A DNA stretch of 41,566 nucleotides from Crocinitomicaceae bacterium (GTDB lineage: Bacteria > Bacteroidota > Bacteroidia > Flavobacteriales_D > Crocinitomicaceae). Location of the stretch: NCBI GenBank assembly GCA_023268965.1, contig JALRJE010000053.1, positions 1 to 41,566 on the forward strand. The letters run 5' to 3'. The notes beneath the pieces were generated by a model. The model ran no database searches. It was given only the letters and a program-made list of their open reading frames with translations, and was not told where the DNA came from. This document shows, in pieces, positions 1-7,690 of this stretch; position 1 is the first letter of the stretch; each line of letters begins with the position of its first letter. The translations under genes were made by a program, and so were the position numbers.

Positions 1-853
1 CAGGTGCAACTTGGGTCAAAACAACACCATCCAAACCAATAGATCCGCTGAATTTATCGTAATCCGAGTTGTTGTTTAAACGGTATCCGGCAAATTGAAT
101 ACCGTATAAGTTGGGCGTAAGATCCAAAACAGAAAATGCTCCAGTTAAATGCCCCAAGGTATCAAACCACTCCACTACCCCTTGATCGTTAATTTTCAGG
201 ACGAAACCTTTAGCTGCGCTTGAATCAGCAACATACCATTCCCCTCCAACTGCATAGGTGGTGTCCGAGATGCGAATAATGCTATTGGCGCGGTCCGGGC
301 CAGTAGTGCCCAACGTTTTAGTCCAGAGGGTATCGCCATTTTTATCGATGCGCAATAGCAAAACATCGGCTTCAGCACCTAATGTAGCCTGTCTTTCACC
401 GACGAGTACAAAGCCGGTATCTTTGGTTTGAACGCCGTCGTGTATGCGGTCCCAGGCTGGGTTTTGATACGTTTTGATCCATTGCTGATTACCCGAAAGA
501 TCGGTAAAAATGAGCATTGGATCGTAGTTGCCACCACTCCATGAATTCGACATACCCGCAAGATAATAGCCCATTCCTGGCCTATAAAAAACACGCTTCA
601 CCTCTTCGGTTTCTTGCGCGCCGTAGGCCTGGCTCCAAACATATGCACCCAAAGAGTCTATTTTCATGAGAAAGCCCTGTGCGTTCTGCTCAAAACTTCC
701 ACTACTGCCCGCTATTAAATAACTGGAATCAGGCAAAGCCAATACGTCCTCGCCTTTATCAAAACCTGTTCCTGAATACAATTTGTAAAAGCGCGATTGC
801 GCACTTGCTATTTGTACGAATAATAAAAAGCTAAGGACACTTAGAAATCGCAT
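1..853 (-). CDS. Secreted repeat protein, beta-propeller-like (3' end cut by window edge)
   Basis: The frame is open from an ATG at 853 to the left edge, giving 284 residues without a stop. The N-terminus (MRFLSVLSFLLFVQIASAQS) is a clear Sec signal peptide with cleavage after ASA. The mature part holds repeats of about 50-60 residues with the pattern D-x-x-G-x-x-x-W-x-x-x-x-G (for example IDSLGAYVWSQAYG and IDKNGDTLWTKTLG), each preceded by a hydrophobic strand and a G-[FY]-x-[LV]-[AV]-G strand. This is typical of secreted Bacteroidota proteins forming beta-propeller-like domains, which usually end in a T9SS sorting domain; that end lies outside the window. The start overlaps the preceding barrel gene by 13 nt, so the two are probably translated together. 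No enzymatic function is evident. It may be a surface or secreted structural protein. Confidence 0.85.
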   Translation of the reverse strand, partial: MRFLSVLSFLLFVQIASAQSRFYKLYSGTGFDKGEDVLALPDSSYLIAGSSGSFEQNAQGFLMKIDSLGAYVWSQAYGAQETEEVKRVFYRPGMGYYLAGMSNSWSGGNYDPMLIFTDLSGNQQWIKTYQNPAWDRIHDGVQTKDTGFVLVGERQATLGAEADVLLLRIDKNGDTLWTKTLGTTGPDRANSIIRISDTTYAVGGEWYVADSSAAKGFVLKINDQGVVEWFDTLGHLTGAFSVLDLTPNLYGIQFAGYRLNNNSDYDKFSGSIGLDGVVLTQVAP

Positions 854-2010
854 CGGAACTGAAGATAAAGTGAGGCACCATTTTGAAGTGCAATGTTATC
901 GGAACGCAAAAGCAACTGCGAACGCTTGAATCGAATAGCTGAATAGGCTTGGGCGCGCAGCCCTCCAAAGCCACCATAGGCCATACCTACACCCGTTTGC
1001 CATGCTTTTTTCACTTTGAAGTGCGCTCCAGCATAAACGAACGGAATATAGGTTTGACGGAGTATAAACTGTGCACCATAGTAGGCCTCAATACGATTTG
1101 GACGCTCCCAATCACATACTTTAGCTAATTGGATTTGCGCTGGCAAAAAAATCCATTTTTGAGCGCTGTTTTTCTCATATCCTAAAGAATCTAAAAACCC
1201 AGCTGCAAGCTGATCTAAACTTGTTTGCTGCCATGCTGCCAAAGAATACCCGGCGTATTGCAAGGCTCCGTCTAGGCTGTACTCAGTTGTTTGTTTGGCT
1301 CTTGCTATCCCGAAATTATGGACAAGCAGTTGAAATTGCTGCGGTGCTTCATCGTATTCAGCAGAACCAAAACGGTAGTCGAGGTCAAGGGCAAGACCGT
1401 AAGCCATCGTATTGTTTGCATTGATCTGCGCTTGACCATTTAAAGCTAAATCAATTTGTGCTGTGCTGGCATCTTGATACCATGTTGCAGCGTTCATAAA
1501 AGCACTCAAGTGATTTTGCACCCCCACAAAATGCACTAAAAAGGATGATTGGGTGAGGTGATTGACCAAACCAAAACCAATTTTGGTAAAAGTAGTGGCT
1601 TCCACCTTCAAGCCGCTTAGGTCTAGGGTATCGCTCAGGTAAGGTAACCCACCTTGAAAAACCAAGCCAAAAAGATCTTTTGAAAATTGAATGCCCCCGT
1701 ATTGATGGACGCCAGCACCCATGACCAAACGATAACTAGAACCCCATTTATTGGCATCTTTTGAAAGCAACCAAGGGGTTTGCCATTGGGCGTTCATCCC
1801 CATATTTAAACCGAATGTGTTGCGGGTACCTAAGCGAGAAAGTGTGGTCTGAATATGGCTTGAATCGATAAGGCCACCGTATAAAAAAGCGTCTGTAATT
1901 TGCCTTTTTACACCCGTGCTGTTGTAATGGCCATAGGTATCGATCAGCAGTGTTTGCTGCGCAAAGCCAAGTTGTTGACAAGCAAGAAATAGGATGAACA
2001 AATAGCGCAT
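841..2010 (-). CDS. Outer-membrane beta-barrel protein (PorP/DUF5723-like)
   Basis: 389 residues. An N-terminal signal peptide (MRYLFILFLACQQLGFAQQ) is followed by alternating amphipathic strands rich in G, Y, F and Q and by a C-terminal phenylalanine, as expected of an outer-membrane barrel. The composition and size resemble the PorP/DUF5723 group of Bacteroidota barrels, some of which serve T9SS, but I see no motif that fixes the family. The start ATG shares one base with the stop of the upstream lipoprotein (TAATG), and the stop is overlapped by the downstream secreted repeat protein. The three genes therefore look like one surface-directed unit. The substrate or role is unknown. Confidence 0.85.
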   Translation of the reverse strand: MRYLFILFLACQQLGFAQQTLLIDTYGHYNSTGVKRQITDAFLYGGLIDSSHIQTTLSRLGTRNTFGLNMGMNAQWQTPWLLSKDANKWGSSYRLVMGAGVHQYGGIQFSKDLFGLVFQGGLPYLSDTLDLSGLKVEATTFTKIGFGLVNHLTQSSFLVHFVGVQNHLSAFMNAATWYQDASTAQIDLALNGQAQINANNTMAYGLALDLDYRFGSAEYDEAPQQFQLLVHNFGIARAKQTTEYSLDGALQYAGYSLAAWQQTSLDQLAAGFLDSLGYEKNSAQKWIFLPAQIQLAKVCDWERPNRIEAYYGAQFILRQTYIPFVYAGAHFKVKKAWQTGVGMAYGGFGGLRAQAYSAIRFKRSQLLLRSDNIALQNGASLYLQFRCDF

Positions 2011-3599
2011 TAGGGTCTGATTTGAGTTTGCAATTGCATTTGAATTTGCAAAGCTAAAAAAGCATTGGCTTGAATTGCCTGCTGTGTGGCTAAGCCGGTT
2101 TGGGGGTCAGTGGTGGAAAAACTGGCGCTAACGGCAACTTGATTGAGGTCTTGGAGATCCGCAACAACTGAAGGTGGTAAAACTATTTTGATCTTGCTCT
2201 TTTTTTTGAGCAAGCCATCCAGAGGGTCTAGCTGGCCAAGTGTGGAGGCTGCTAATTGGGCATCGGCAATAATTGTATGGGCAACCTGTCCATCTTTCAT
2301 AAAATACAAAACAATGTCACAAGCCACAGGAAAAGCGTTGGTGGCATCGAGAAGAAGGGTAGCTCCTGTAATGTGTGATTTATTTAGATCTTGGGAAAGG
2401 TCTAAATCAAAGGTGTCTTGAAGGGTGAGGCCATCTGCATTGAGTGCCATAGGCATTTGGGCGCTCACTTTTAAGCGCAGCCTACTATGGGCAAACGCTT
2501 CGTCATGACCAGCGGAGGTATTGCCCCAAGGATTGGGTTGCAATTCATAGGAAATATTGTGGTATGCTCCGAGGTTTTCTAAGTAATCTTTAACATTGCT
2601 GTTGTTTGCATCAAACTGAAGTGTAAGGGAACTCGGTTGAAGGTTATTCCAGGTACCCATTGCCGCAGCTAAAAACATACTCGGCCCAATACTTGGTGCA
2701 TTAAGCTCAATAGCTTGCCCTTGGGTATTGGTCGAAACCATTTGCGCAATTTGAGCACGAACTGCCATTTTAAAACCATTCTCAACTTGTAGCGATAAAT
2801 TGAGATCTGGTAGCGCGATGGATCCGGAAGTAATTTTATCGAGATACGGAAGAGAAAATTGTTGCTGACCTGCAAGGAGTGTGGAGCCGAAGTAACCTTT
2901 TGCGTAATCAAAACGCAGATTTTTAAAGGCCGCTTCAAACTTAAAGATTTGATTGTTATAAATTGTTACGCTTTGGCCGTTTGGATCTGTTTTGAGGGTG
3001 AGTTTGGATTGTATTTGATTGAATTCAAGGCCCTGTTGACCACTTAAATCGATATCGTAACCACTCAAGTTAATGGTTTCAATAGCTACCGTTGGATTTT
3101 GAACGCTTCCGGCTGCTGCGGTATAGTTCTGCACAAAAACTTGACCATTTTGGCTTACGCTAGGCAATTCAATTTGATACAAAACTGCGGTATTGAGCGG
3201 ATTATAGACCTTTAATTCAATTTGACCGCTCTGTACACGAACCTGTTTGAGTTGGATATCGCCAAGATCGAGCTCATGGTTTTTGAGGCTATTGACAAAC
3301 GTAAAACCTGGCGAAACATTACTGACTGTAAAATTGGCTTGATACTGCTGAGAAATGGAGGTGTCGGGAATTACAATGAGGTCCGACAAGCCAAGGTCGA
3401 GTAAAGTGCGACTTAAATTGATGTTGATCTGAGTTCCGGTGATACTAAGGGTGGAGTCGTTGTAGTAATTGGACAAGCTCAGTGTATCTTTCAAGACAGG
3501 CAGCAACCAATCAGCATGCCACCGCGTAGCCTCTTTTTTACAAGAAGAAAAAAAGATTGAAGACACGATAAGAAAAATAAACAAACGCATCTTAAACAT
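2010..3599 (-). CDS. Large unknown lipoprotein
   Basis: About 529 residues. The N-terminus MFKMRLFIFLIVSSIFFSSCKKE carries a lipobox ending in SSC followed by KKE, so the protein is probably lipidated at this Cys and placed in the envelope. The rest is rich in S, N, Q and hydrophobic residues, alternates as in beta-strand proteins, and has no motif I recognise. Longer in-frame starts at 3635 and 3617 would put charged residues before the signal, so they are rejected. The start is the ATG at 3599 (8 nt overlap with the thiolase) or the ATG at 3590, just after the thiolase stop. It is followed with one-base overlap by the barrel gene, which suggests a lipoprotein-barrel pair. The function is unknown. 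Confidence 0.8.
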   Translation of the reverse strand: MFKMRLFIFLIVSSIFFSSCKKEATRWHADWLLPVLKDTLSLSNYYNDSTLSITGTQININLSRTLLDLGLSDLIVIPDTSISQQYQANFTVSNVSPGFTFVNSLKNHELDLGDIQLKQVRVQSGQIELKVYNPLNTAVLYQIELPSVSQNGQVFVQNYTAAAGSVQNPTVAIETINLSGYDIDLSGQQGLEFNQIQSKLTLKTDPNGQSVTIYNNQIFKFEAAFKNLRFDYAKGYFGSTLLAGQQQFSLPYLDKITSGSIALPDLNLSLQVENGFKMAVRAQIAQMVSTNTQGQAIELNAPSIGPSMFLAAAMGTWNNLQPSSLTLQFDANNSNVKDYLENLGAYHNISYELQPNPWGNTSAGHDEAFAHSRLRLKVSAQMPMALNADGLTLQDTFDLDLSQDLNKSHITGATLLLDATNAFPVACDIVLYFMKDGQVAHTIIADAQLAASTLGQLDPLDGLLKKKSKIKIVLPPSVVADLQDLNQVAVSASFSTTDPQTGLATQQAIQANAFLALQIQMQLQTQIRP

Positions 3600-4800
3600 T
3601 TTCGATGACCGCTGCATAACCCTGCCCAACACCAATACACATAGTTACCAATGCATAACGTTTATTGCTGCGTTTTAATTGCCTTGCGGCAGTGAGTAGC
3701 AAACGAGCACCCGACATGCCCAATGGGTGCCCAAGTGAAATAGCGCCGCCATTCGGATTAATGCGCGCATCGCGGTCTTGCAGACCAAGGGCGCGCGTGC
3801 AAGCCAACACCTGAGCAGCAAATGCTTCGTTGATTTCAATGAGGTCCATTTGTTCTAGAGATAAACCTGCTCTTTGTAGCGCTTTTTGGCTTGCCGGCAC
3901 AGGGCCAATGCCCATCATGCGAGGCTCAACGCCGGCAACGGCTGAAGAAATAATCTTGGCCATTGGCTGGAGTTGATGCATGCGCACACCATCTTCATTG
4001 GCTAATAGCAGCGCCGCTGCGCCGTCATTGAGCCCAGAGGCGTTTCCGGCGGTAACACTGCCCTCCTTTTGAAAGGCTGGACGCAGATTAGCAAGGGTTT
4101 CCAGCGTGGTATTGGCCCGCGAAAACTCATCTTTATCAAAAATAATAGCCTCGCCTCTTTTTTGAGGAATGGCAATAGGTAGAATTTCTTCCGTGTAGAA
4201 GCCAGCGGCTTGGGCAGCAGCAGTTTTCTCTTGACTCCAGCACGCAAAAGCGTCTTGATCTGCCCTAGTGATGCTGTAGTGTGCCGCTAAGTTCTCAGCG
4301 GTCATGCCCATACTATCCACACCGTAGAGCGCTTCCATTTTCGGATTGATAAAACGCCAGCCAAAGCTAGAATCGAACATTTGGGCGTCGCGGCCAAAAG
4401 CGGCCGAGGTTTTTGATATGACCCATGGGCCGCGCGTCATGTGCTCGATACCGCCGGCCACATAAACATTACCGTCGTTCAAGCGCAGTGCGCGGGCCGC
4501 ATGAATAGCTGCGGCTAAACCAGATGCGCAAAGGCGATTAATGGTTTCACCAGGTACTTCAAGGGGGTAGCCTGCTAACAAGGCCGCCATTCGGGCTACA
4601 TTGCGGTTGTCTTCGCCTGCCTGATTGGCGCAACCCAAGAGCACGTCTTCGATGCATTTTGGATCGAGGTTCGGATGACGATCAAGTAAACCAGCCAAAA
4701 CTTTAGCGGCCAGGTCGTCGGCGCGAAGCGCGGCCAAACCACCACCAAAATTACCGATTGCACTACGGATTCCGTCAATTAAATATACTTGCTGAGACAT
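3592..4800 (-). CDS. pcaF: Acetyl-CoA acyltransferase, 3-oxoadipyl-CoA thiolase type
   Basis: 402 residues, normal for a degradative thiolase. The catalytic residues are visible: nucleophilic Cys91 in INRLCASG, His358 in GHPLG and Cys388 in CIGVGQG. The stretch AGGIEHMTRGPW followed by FGRDAQMFDSSFGWRF is characteristic of PcaF/PaaJ enzymes, which cleave 3-oxoadipyl-CoA to succinyl-CoA and acetyl-CoA at the end of the beta-ketoadipate and phenylacetate pathways. No other gene of those pathways is in the window, so a general beta-oxidation role remains possible. It has its own promoter (4818-4847) and is the first gene of a run that continues into envelope-protein genes with no metabolic link. 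The family is certain; the exact substrate is inferred. Confidence 0.9.
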   Translation of the reverse strand: MSQQVYLIDGIRSAIGNFGGGLAALRADDLAAKVLAGLLDRHPNLDPKCIEDVLLGCANQAGEDNRNVARMAALLAGYPLEVPGETINRLCASGLAAAIHAARALRLNDGNVYVAGGIEHMTRGPWVISKTSAAFGRDAQMFDSSFGWRFINPKMEALYGVDSMGMTAENLAAHYSITRADQDAFACWSQEKTAAAQAAGFYTEEILPIAIPQKRGEAIIFDKDEFSRANTTLETLANLRPAFQKEGSVTAGNASGLNDGAAALLLANEDGVRMHQLQPMAKIISSAVAGVEPRMMGIGPVPASQKALQRAGLSLEQMDLIEINEAFAAQVLACTRALGLQDRDARINPNGGAISLGHPLGMSGARLLLTAARQLKRSNKRYALVTMCIGVGQGYAAVIENV

Positions 4801-4817
4801 TGCGTTGATTTTCTATT

Positions 4818-4847
4818 CAAAGATAAAATAAAATGTACCGTCGGCAA
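4818..4847 (-). promoter_or_regulatory. Bacteroidota-type promoter of the thiolase gene
   Basis: On the minus strand there is a perfect TAnnTTTG box (TATCTTTG, 4818-4825) preceded after 19 nt by TTG (4845-4847), the spacing known for the Bacteroidota primary sigma factor. The box lies 17 nt before the thiolase ATG. Confidence 0.7.
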
Positions 4848-4865
4848 GAATTCAGCAATTTTAGT

Positions 4866-4873
4866 TATGTTCG
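4866..4873 (+). promoter_or_regulatory. Probable -7 box of the methyltransferase gene
   Basis: TATGTTCG matches TAnnTTTG at all but one position and ends 5 nt before the ATG at 4879. If used, the transcript would be leaderless or nearly so. Confidence 0.4.
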
Positions 4874-4878
4874 CATTC

Positions 4879-5733
4879 ATGGAAAATACGCACTGCCCCA
4901 TCTGTCATTTTTCAAAGACCGAACCCATTTTTGACAACACGCTATTAAAGTGCCAAAGTTGCGGGCACGCTTGGGCCAATCTTCAATTAGACCACACCTA
5001 TTTACAAGAATTATACGCAGCAAATTATTTTAAAGGAGAGGAATACGCAGATTATTTAGCCGACAAAGAAATTCTACAAATGAATTTTAAAAGACGGCTC
5101 CAGCAAATTGCCAAAAATGCACCTGAACCCAAGGAGATCCTAGAAATTGGTTGTGCTTATGGCTTTTTTTATCAAACTATTCAGCAACAATTTAAAAGCG
5201 TCGACTATCAAGGCTACGATATTTCCAAGGACGCCATTCACTATGCCAATGAACATTTTGGCCCCTACTTTTCTGCCGAAAACTACCTAGAGCAAAACAA
5301 TTCAAAGACTTACGATGCTGTATTTATGTGGGATGTCATTGAGCATTTAGCTGATCCAGGAGCCTTTATAGCAAAGGCAAGTAAAGAAGTAAAGCCAGGT
5401 GCAATGCTTTATCTCACTACCGGAGACTTTGGCGCCCTACTTCCCCGCTTGCAAGGCAAAAAGTGGCGCATGATTCACCCACCTACTCACTTGCATTATT
5501 TCACCAAAAAGTCCATGACAGCTCTTCTGACAGCACATGGTTTTAAGCCTGTTTTTTTTAAGTACCCGCCGGTTTATCGTTCTTTAGGGCTCATTTATTT
5601 TGCATTGTTCATACTCAATAAAAAACCAAAGAGGTTTCATCAATGGATGTACAGCAAAATACCAAAAGCCGCGGCAATTCCTATCAACACGCGCGATATC
5701 TTCTTTGTAGGCGCCATAAAAATGAAAGCATAA
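4879..5733 (+). CDS. Class I SAM-dependent methyltransferase with N-terminal zinc ribbon
   Basis: 284 residues from the ATG at 4879. An in-frame ATG at 4867 is an alternative, and a longer frame from 4789 would run back over the divergent thiolase promoter. Two CxxC pairs (Cys6/Cys9 and Cys25/Cys28, in CPIC and CQSC) form a zinc ribbon. The SAM-binding glycine loop follows at about residues 87-97 (ILEIGCAYG), with a motif around WDVIEHL near residue 150. The layout resembles the Methyltransf_23 group, whose members often act on sugars, polyketides or small molecules. The stop overlaps the next start by one base (TAATG at 5731-5735), so translation of the FAD-dependent oxidoreductase is probably coupled. 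The substrate cannot be told from sequence. Confidence 0.85.
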   Translation: MENTHCPICHFSKTEPIFDNTLLKCQSCGHAWANLQLDHTYLQELYAANYFKGEEYADYLADKEILQMNFKRRLQQIAKNAPEPKEILEIGCAYGFFYQTIQQQFKSVDYQGYDISKDAIHYANEHFGPYFSAENYLEQNNSKTYDAVFMWDVIEHLADPGAFIAKASKEVKPGAMLYLTTGDFGALLPRLQGKKWRMIHPPTHLHYFTKKSMTALLTAHGFKPVFFKYPPVYRSLGLIYFALFILNKKPKRFHQWMYSKIPKAAAIPINTRDIFFVGAIKMKA

Positions 5734-7127
5734 TGTATCATACAATCAATCACCACGACCTTTCCTTTTTTAAGAACTTACTCAAAGAGCGCTGCAAGTC
5801 CGACCTCGAAACCCGCGAGGCCTACAACCACGACTACACCGAAGATTTACATTTTACCCCGCACGTCGTTTTATTTCCTGAATCCAGTCAAGAAGTCTCC
5901 AAAATACTCGCTTATTGTAATCAAAATAATATTCCAGTAACCCCTGCAGGCGCCAGAACTGGCCTCAGCGGTGGCTGTCTGCCTATACACGGCGGGGTGC
6001 TATTGAGTTGCGAAAAACTCAATCGCATTTTAGACATCGATGAAAAAAACGCACAAATTACGACCGAACCAGGGGTCATTACTGAAGTATTACAAAATGC
6101 CGTCAAGGAAAGAGGCTTGTTCTACCCTCCCGACCCTGCAAGTAAGGGTTCGTGTTTTATTGGCGGAAATATCTCAGAAAACTCCGGCGGTCCAAAAGCA
6201 GTCAAATATGGTGTAACCAAAGACTACGTGCTCAATTTAGAAGTCGTTCTACCCGACGGAACCATTATGTGGACAGGTGCCAACGTCCTGAAGAATGCCA
6301 CTGGCTACAACCTCACACAACTACTCGTGGGTTCGGAGGGAACACTTGCTTTTGTCACTAAAATTGTACTCAAACTCATTCCGCACCCTACGCATACCCT
6401 ACTGATGCTCGTTCCTTTCTACGATGCGCAACAGGCCTGTGAAGCGGTAGCAGCCGTCTTTAATGCAGGCATTACACCCAGTGGGCTTGAATTCATGGAA
6501 CACAATGCCCTCAAGTGGTCGCAAGCGTTTTCCGAAGACTACAGCATCGAAGTCAAGGATAACCACGCCGCACATTTACTCATCGAGGTGGACGGTTTTG
6601 ACCCCGAACAACTCATGAAAGAATGCGAAGGTATTTTAGCAGTATTGGAGCAGTATCAAACCGATGAAATCCTATTTGCGGAGTCCGAATCCCAAAAAAA
6701 TACGCTGTGGAGCCTGCGCCGTAAAGTTGGAGAAGCTGTTAAAGTACAATCTACTTACAAGGAAGAAGACACGGTTGTTCCAAGATTTGAATTGCCACAA
6801 TTGCTTGCCACCGTTAAATCTATTGGCAGCAAATACGGCTTTGAGTCGGTTTGCTATGGCCACGCTGGCGACGGAAATTTACACGTGAATATCATTAAAG
6901 GAAACCTTAGCGACTCCTTCTGGGAAACCGAGCTCACGGTAGCTATCCGCGAACTTTTTACTGAAGTGGTGAAGATGGGAGGCACGATTTCTGGTGAACA
7001 CGGAATTGGCTTAGTCCAAAAACCCTACATGGATCTGGCTTTTGACCAAACTGGACTTGCACTCATGCGTGGCATTAAAAAAGTATTTGACCCGAATGGT
7101 ATCTTAAACCCCGGCAAAATATTTTAG
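5733..7127 (+). CDS. glcD: FAD-linked oxidase, GlcD/D-lactate dehydrogenase type
   Basis: 464 residues from the ATG at 5733. A longer frame from 5643 merely overlaps the methyltransferase and is rejected. The FAD_binding_4 (PCMH-type) domain begins with VVLFPESSQEVSKILAYC and continues with the P-loop-like PAGARTGLSGG and GSCFIGGNISENSGG. The C-terminal FAD-oxidase domain carries the conserved GHAGDGNLHVN and GGTISGEHGIG, where the histidines belong to the substrate and metal site of this family. Members oxidise glycolate, D-lactate or D-2-hydroxyglutarate and pass electrons to the quinone pool or a Cys-rich partner. No glcE or glcF partner is adjacent, which favours a single-subunit D-lactate or 2-hydroxyacid dehydrogenase. 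The family is certain; the substrate is open. Confidence 0.92.
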   Translation: MYHTINHHDLSFFKNLLKERCKSDLETREAYNHDYTEDLHFTPHVVLFPESSQEVSKILAYCNQNNIPVTPAGARTGLSGGCLPIHGGVLLSCEKLNRILDIDEKNAQITTEPGVITEVLQNAVKERGLFYPPDPASKGSCFIGGNISENSGGPKAVKYGVTKDYVLNLEVVLPDGTIMWTGANVLKNATGYNLTQLLVGSEGTLAFVTKIVLKLIPHPTHTLLMLVPFYDAQQACEAVAAVFNAGITPSGLEFMEHNALKWSQAFSEDYSIEVKDNHAAHLLIEVDGFDPEQLMKECEGILAVLEQYQTDEILFAESESQKNTLWSLRRKVGEAVKVQSTYKEEDTVVPRFELPQLLATVKSIGSKYGFESVCYGHAGDGNLHVNIIKGNLSDSFWETELTVAIRELFTEVVKMGGTISGEHGIGLVQKPYMDLAFDQTGLALMRGIKKVFDPNGILNPGKIF

Positions 7128-7141
7128 CACTTAGTTGATTA

Positions 7142-7690
7142 TTAGTCTTTTAACCAGTGTTGATTGCGGCTATACAACCAAACCCAAATACCTCCGTAAA
7201 TTATTCCTACAATAGTAAGCAAGGTTGGGATCCCTGTTATTGGATTGAAAAAGTAGGGCAAAAGCACCAAGCCTAGGGTATAGATAATGTAAAAATGAAA
7301 GCCCAGCTTTTTACCGCGATACATCAATACTATACCCGTTAAACCGAGCACTAAGATCAAAAACTGAAAACTATTGTACGCTTGAAAGTGCTTGAACATG
7401 TTGACGGTAAGGCTCTGCATTTGATCAATAATATAGATGAAATCTTCGGCATCTGCTTTTTGGAGTTGCTCACGCATATTGGCAAACTCTAGTTTTGCGC
7501 TTTTGATCATGGCTTGATCAGGTTTTGAACCCAACATACCACTTAATGCACCAATCATACTAGTAACGATGTTGATACCAGACAAAATGACCAACACCAA
7601 TAAAAATTTGGGCCGTTTAACGGTCGTTTCGAGGTCTTGGTCTTCGTTAAAAAAGTTCCGTTCTTCTTCGGAATAATTTCTATCAATCAT
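7142..7690 (-). CDS. Small integral membrane protein, unknown
   Basis: 182 residues from the ATG at 7690, which overlaps the hutH stop by 8 nt; longer starts fall inside hutH. An acidic N-terminal tail (about residues 6-21, rich in E, N and D) precedes four likely transmembrane segments at about 28-50, 106-124, 130-148 and 153-173. A soluble helical segment lies between the first and second. No catalytic motif is seen and I do not recognise the family. The overlap makes it the last gene of the fabG-hemB-hutH run, although no functional link to those enzymes is evident. Confidence 0.75.
   Translation of the reverse strand: MIDRNYSEEERNFFNEDQDLETTVKRPKFLLVLVILSGINIVTSMIGALSGMLGSKPDQAMIKSAKLEFANMREQLQKADAEDFIYIIDQMQSLTVNMFKHFQAYNSFQFLILVLGLTGIVLMYRGKKLGFHFYIIYTLGLVLLPYFFNPITGIPTLLTIVGIIYGGIWVWLYSRNQHWLKD

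Noticed and set aside
196-594. Two short minus-strand open frames near the left edge
   Set aside because: They lie in other frames of the partial secreted repeat protein (1-853), whose frame is open with a signal peptide and clear repeats.
4789-4878. Longer N-terminus of the methyltransferase
   Set aside because: It would overlap the divergent thiolase start and promoter; the zinc ribbon starts right after the ATG at 4879.
5643-5732. Longer N-terminus of the GlcD-type protein
   Set aside because: It lies within the methyltransferase gene in another frame and has no family similarity.
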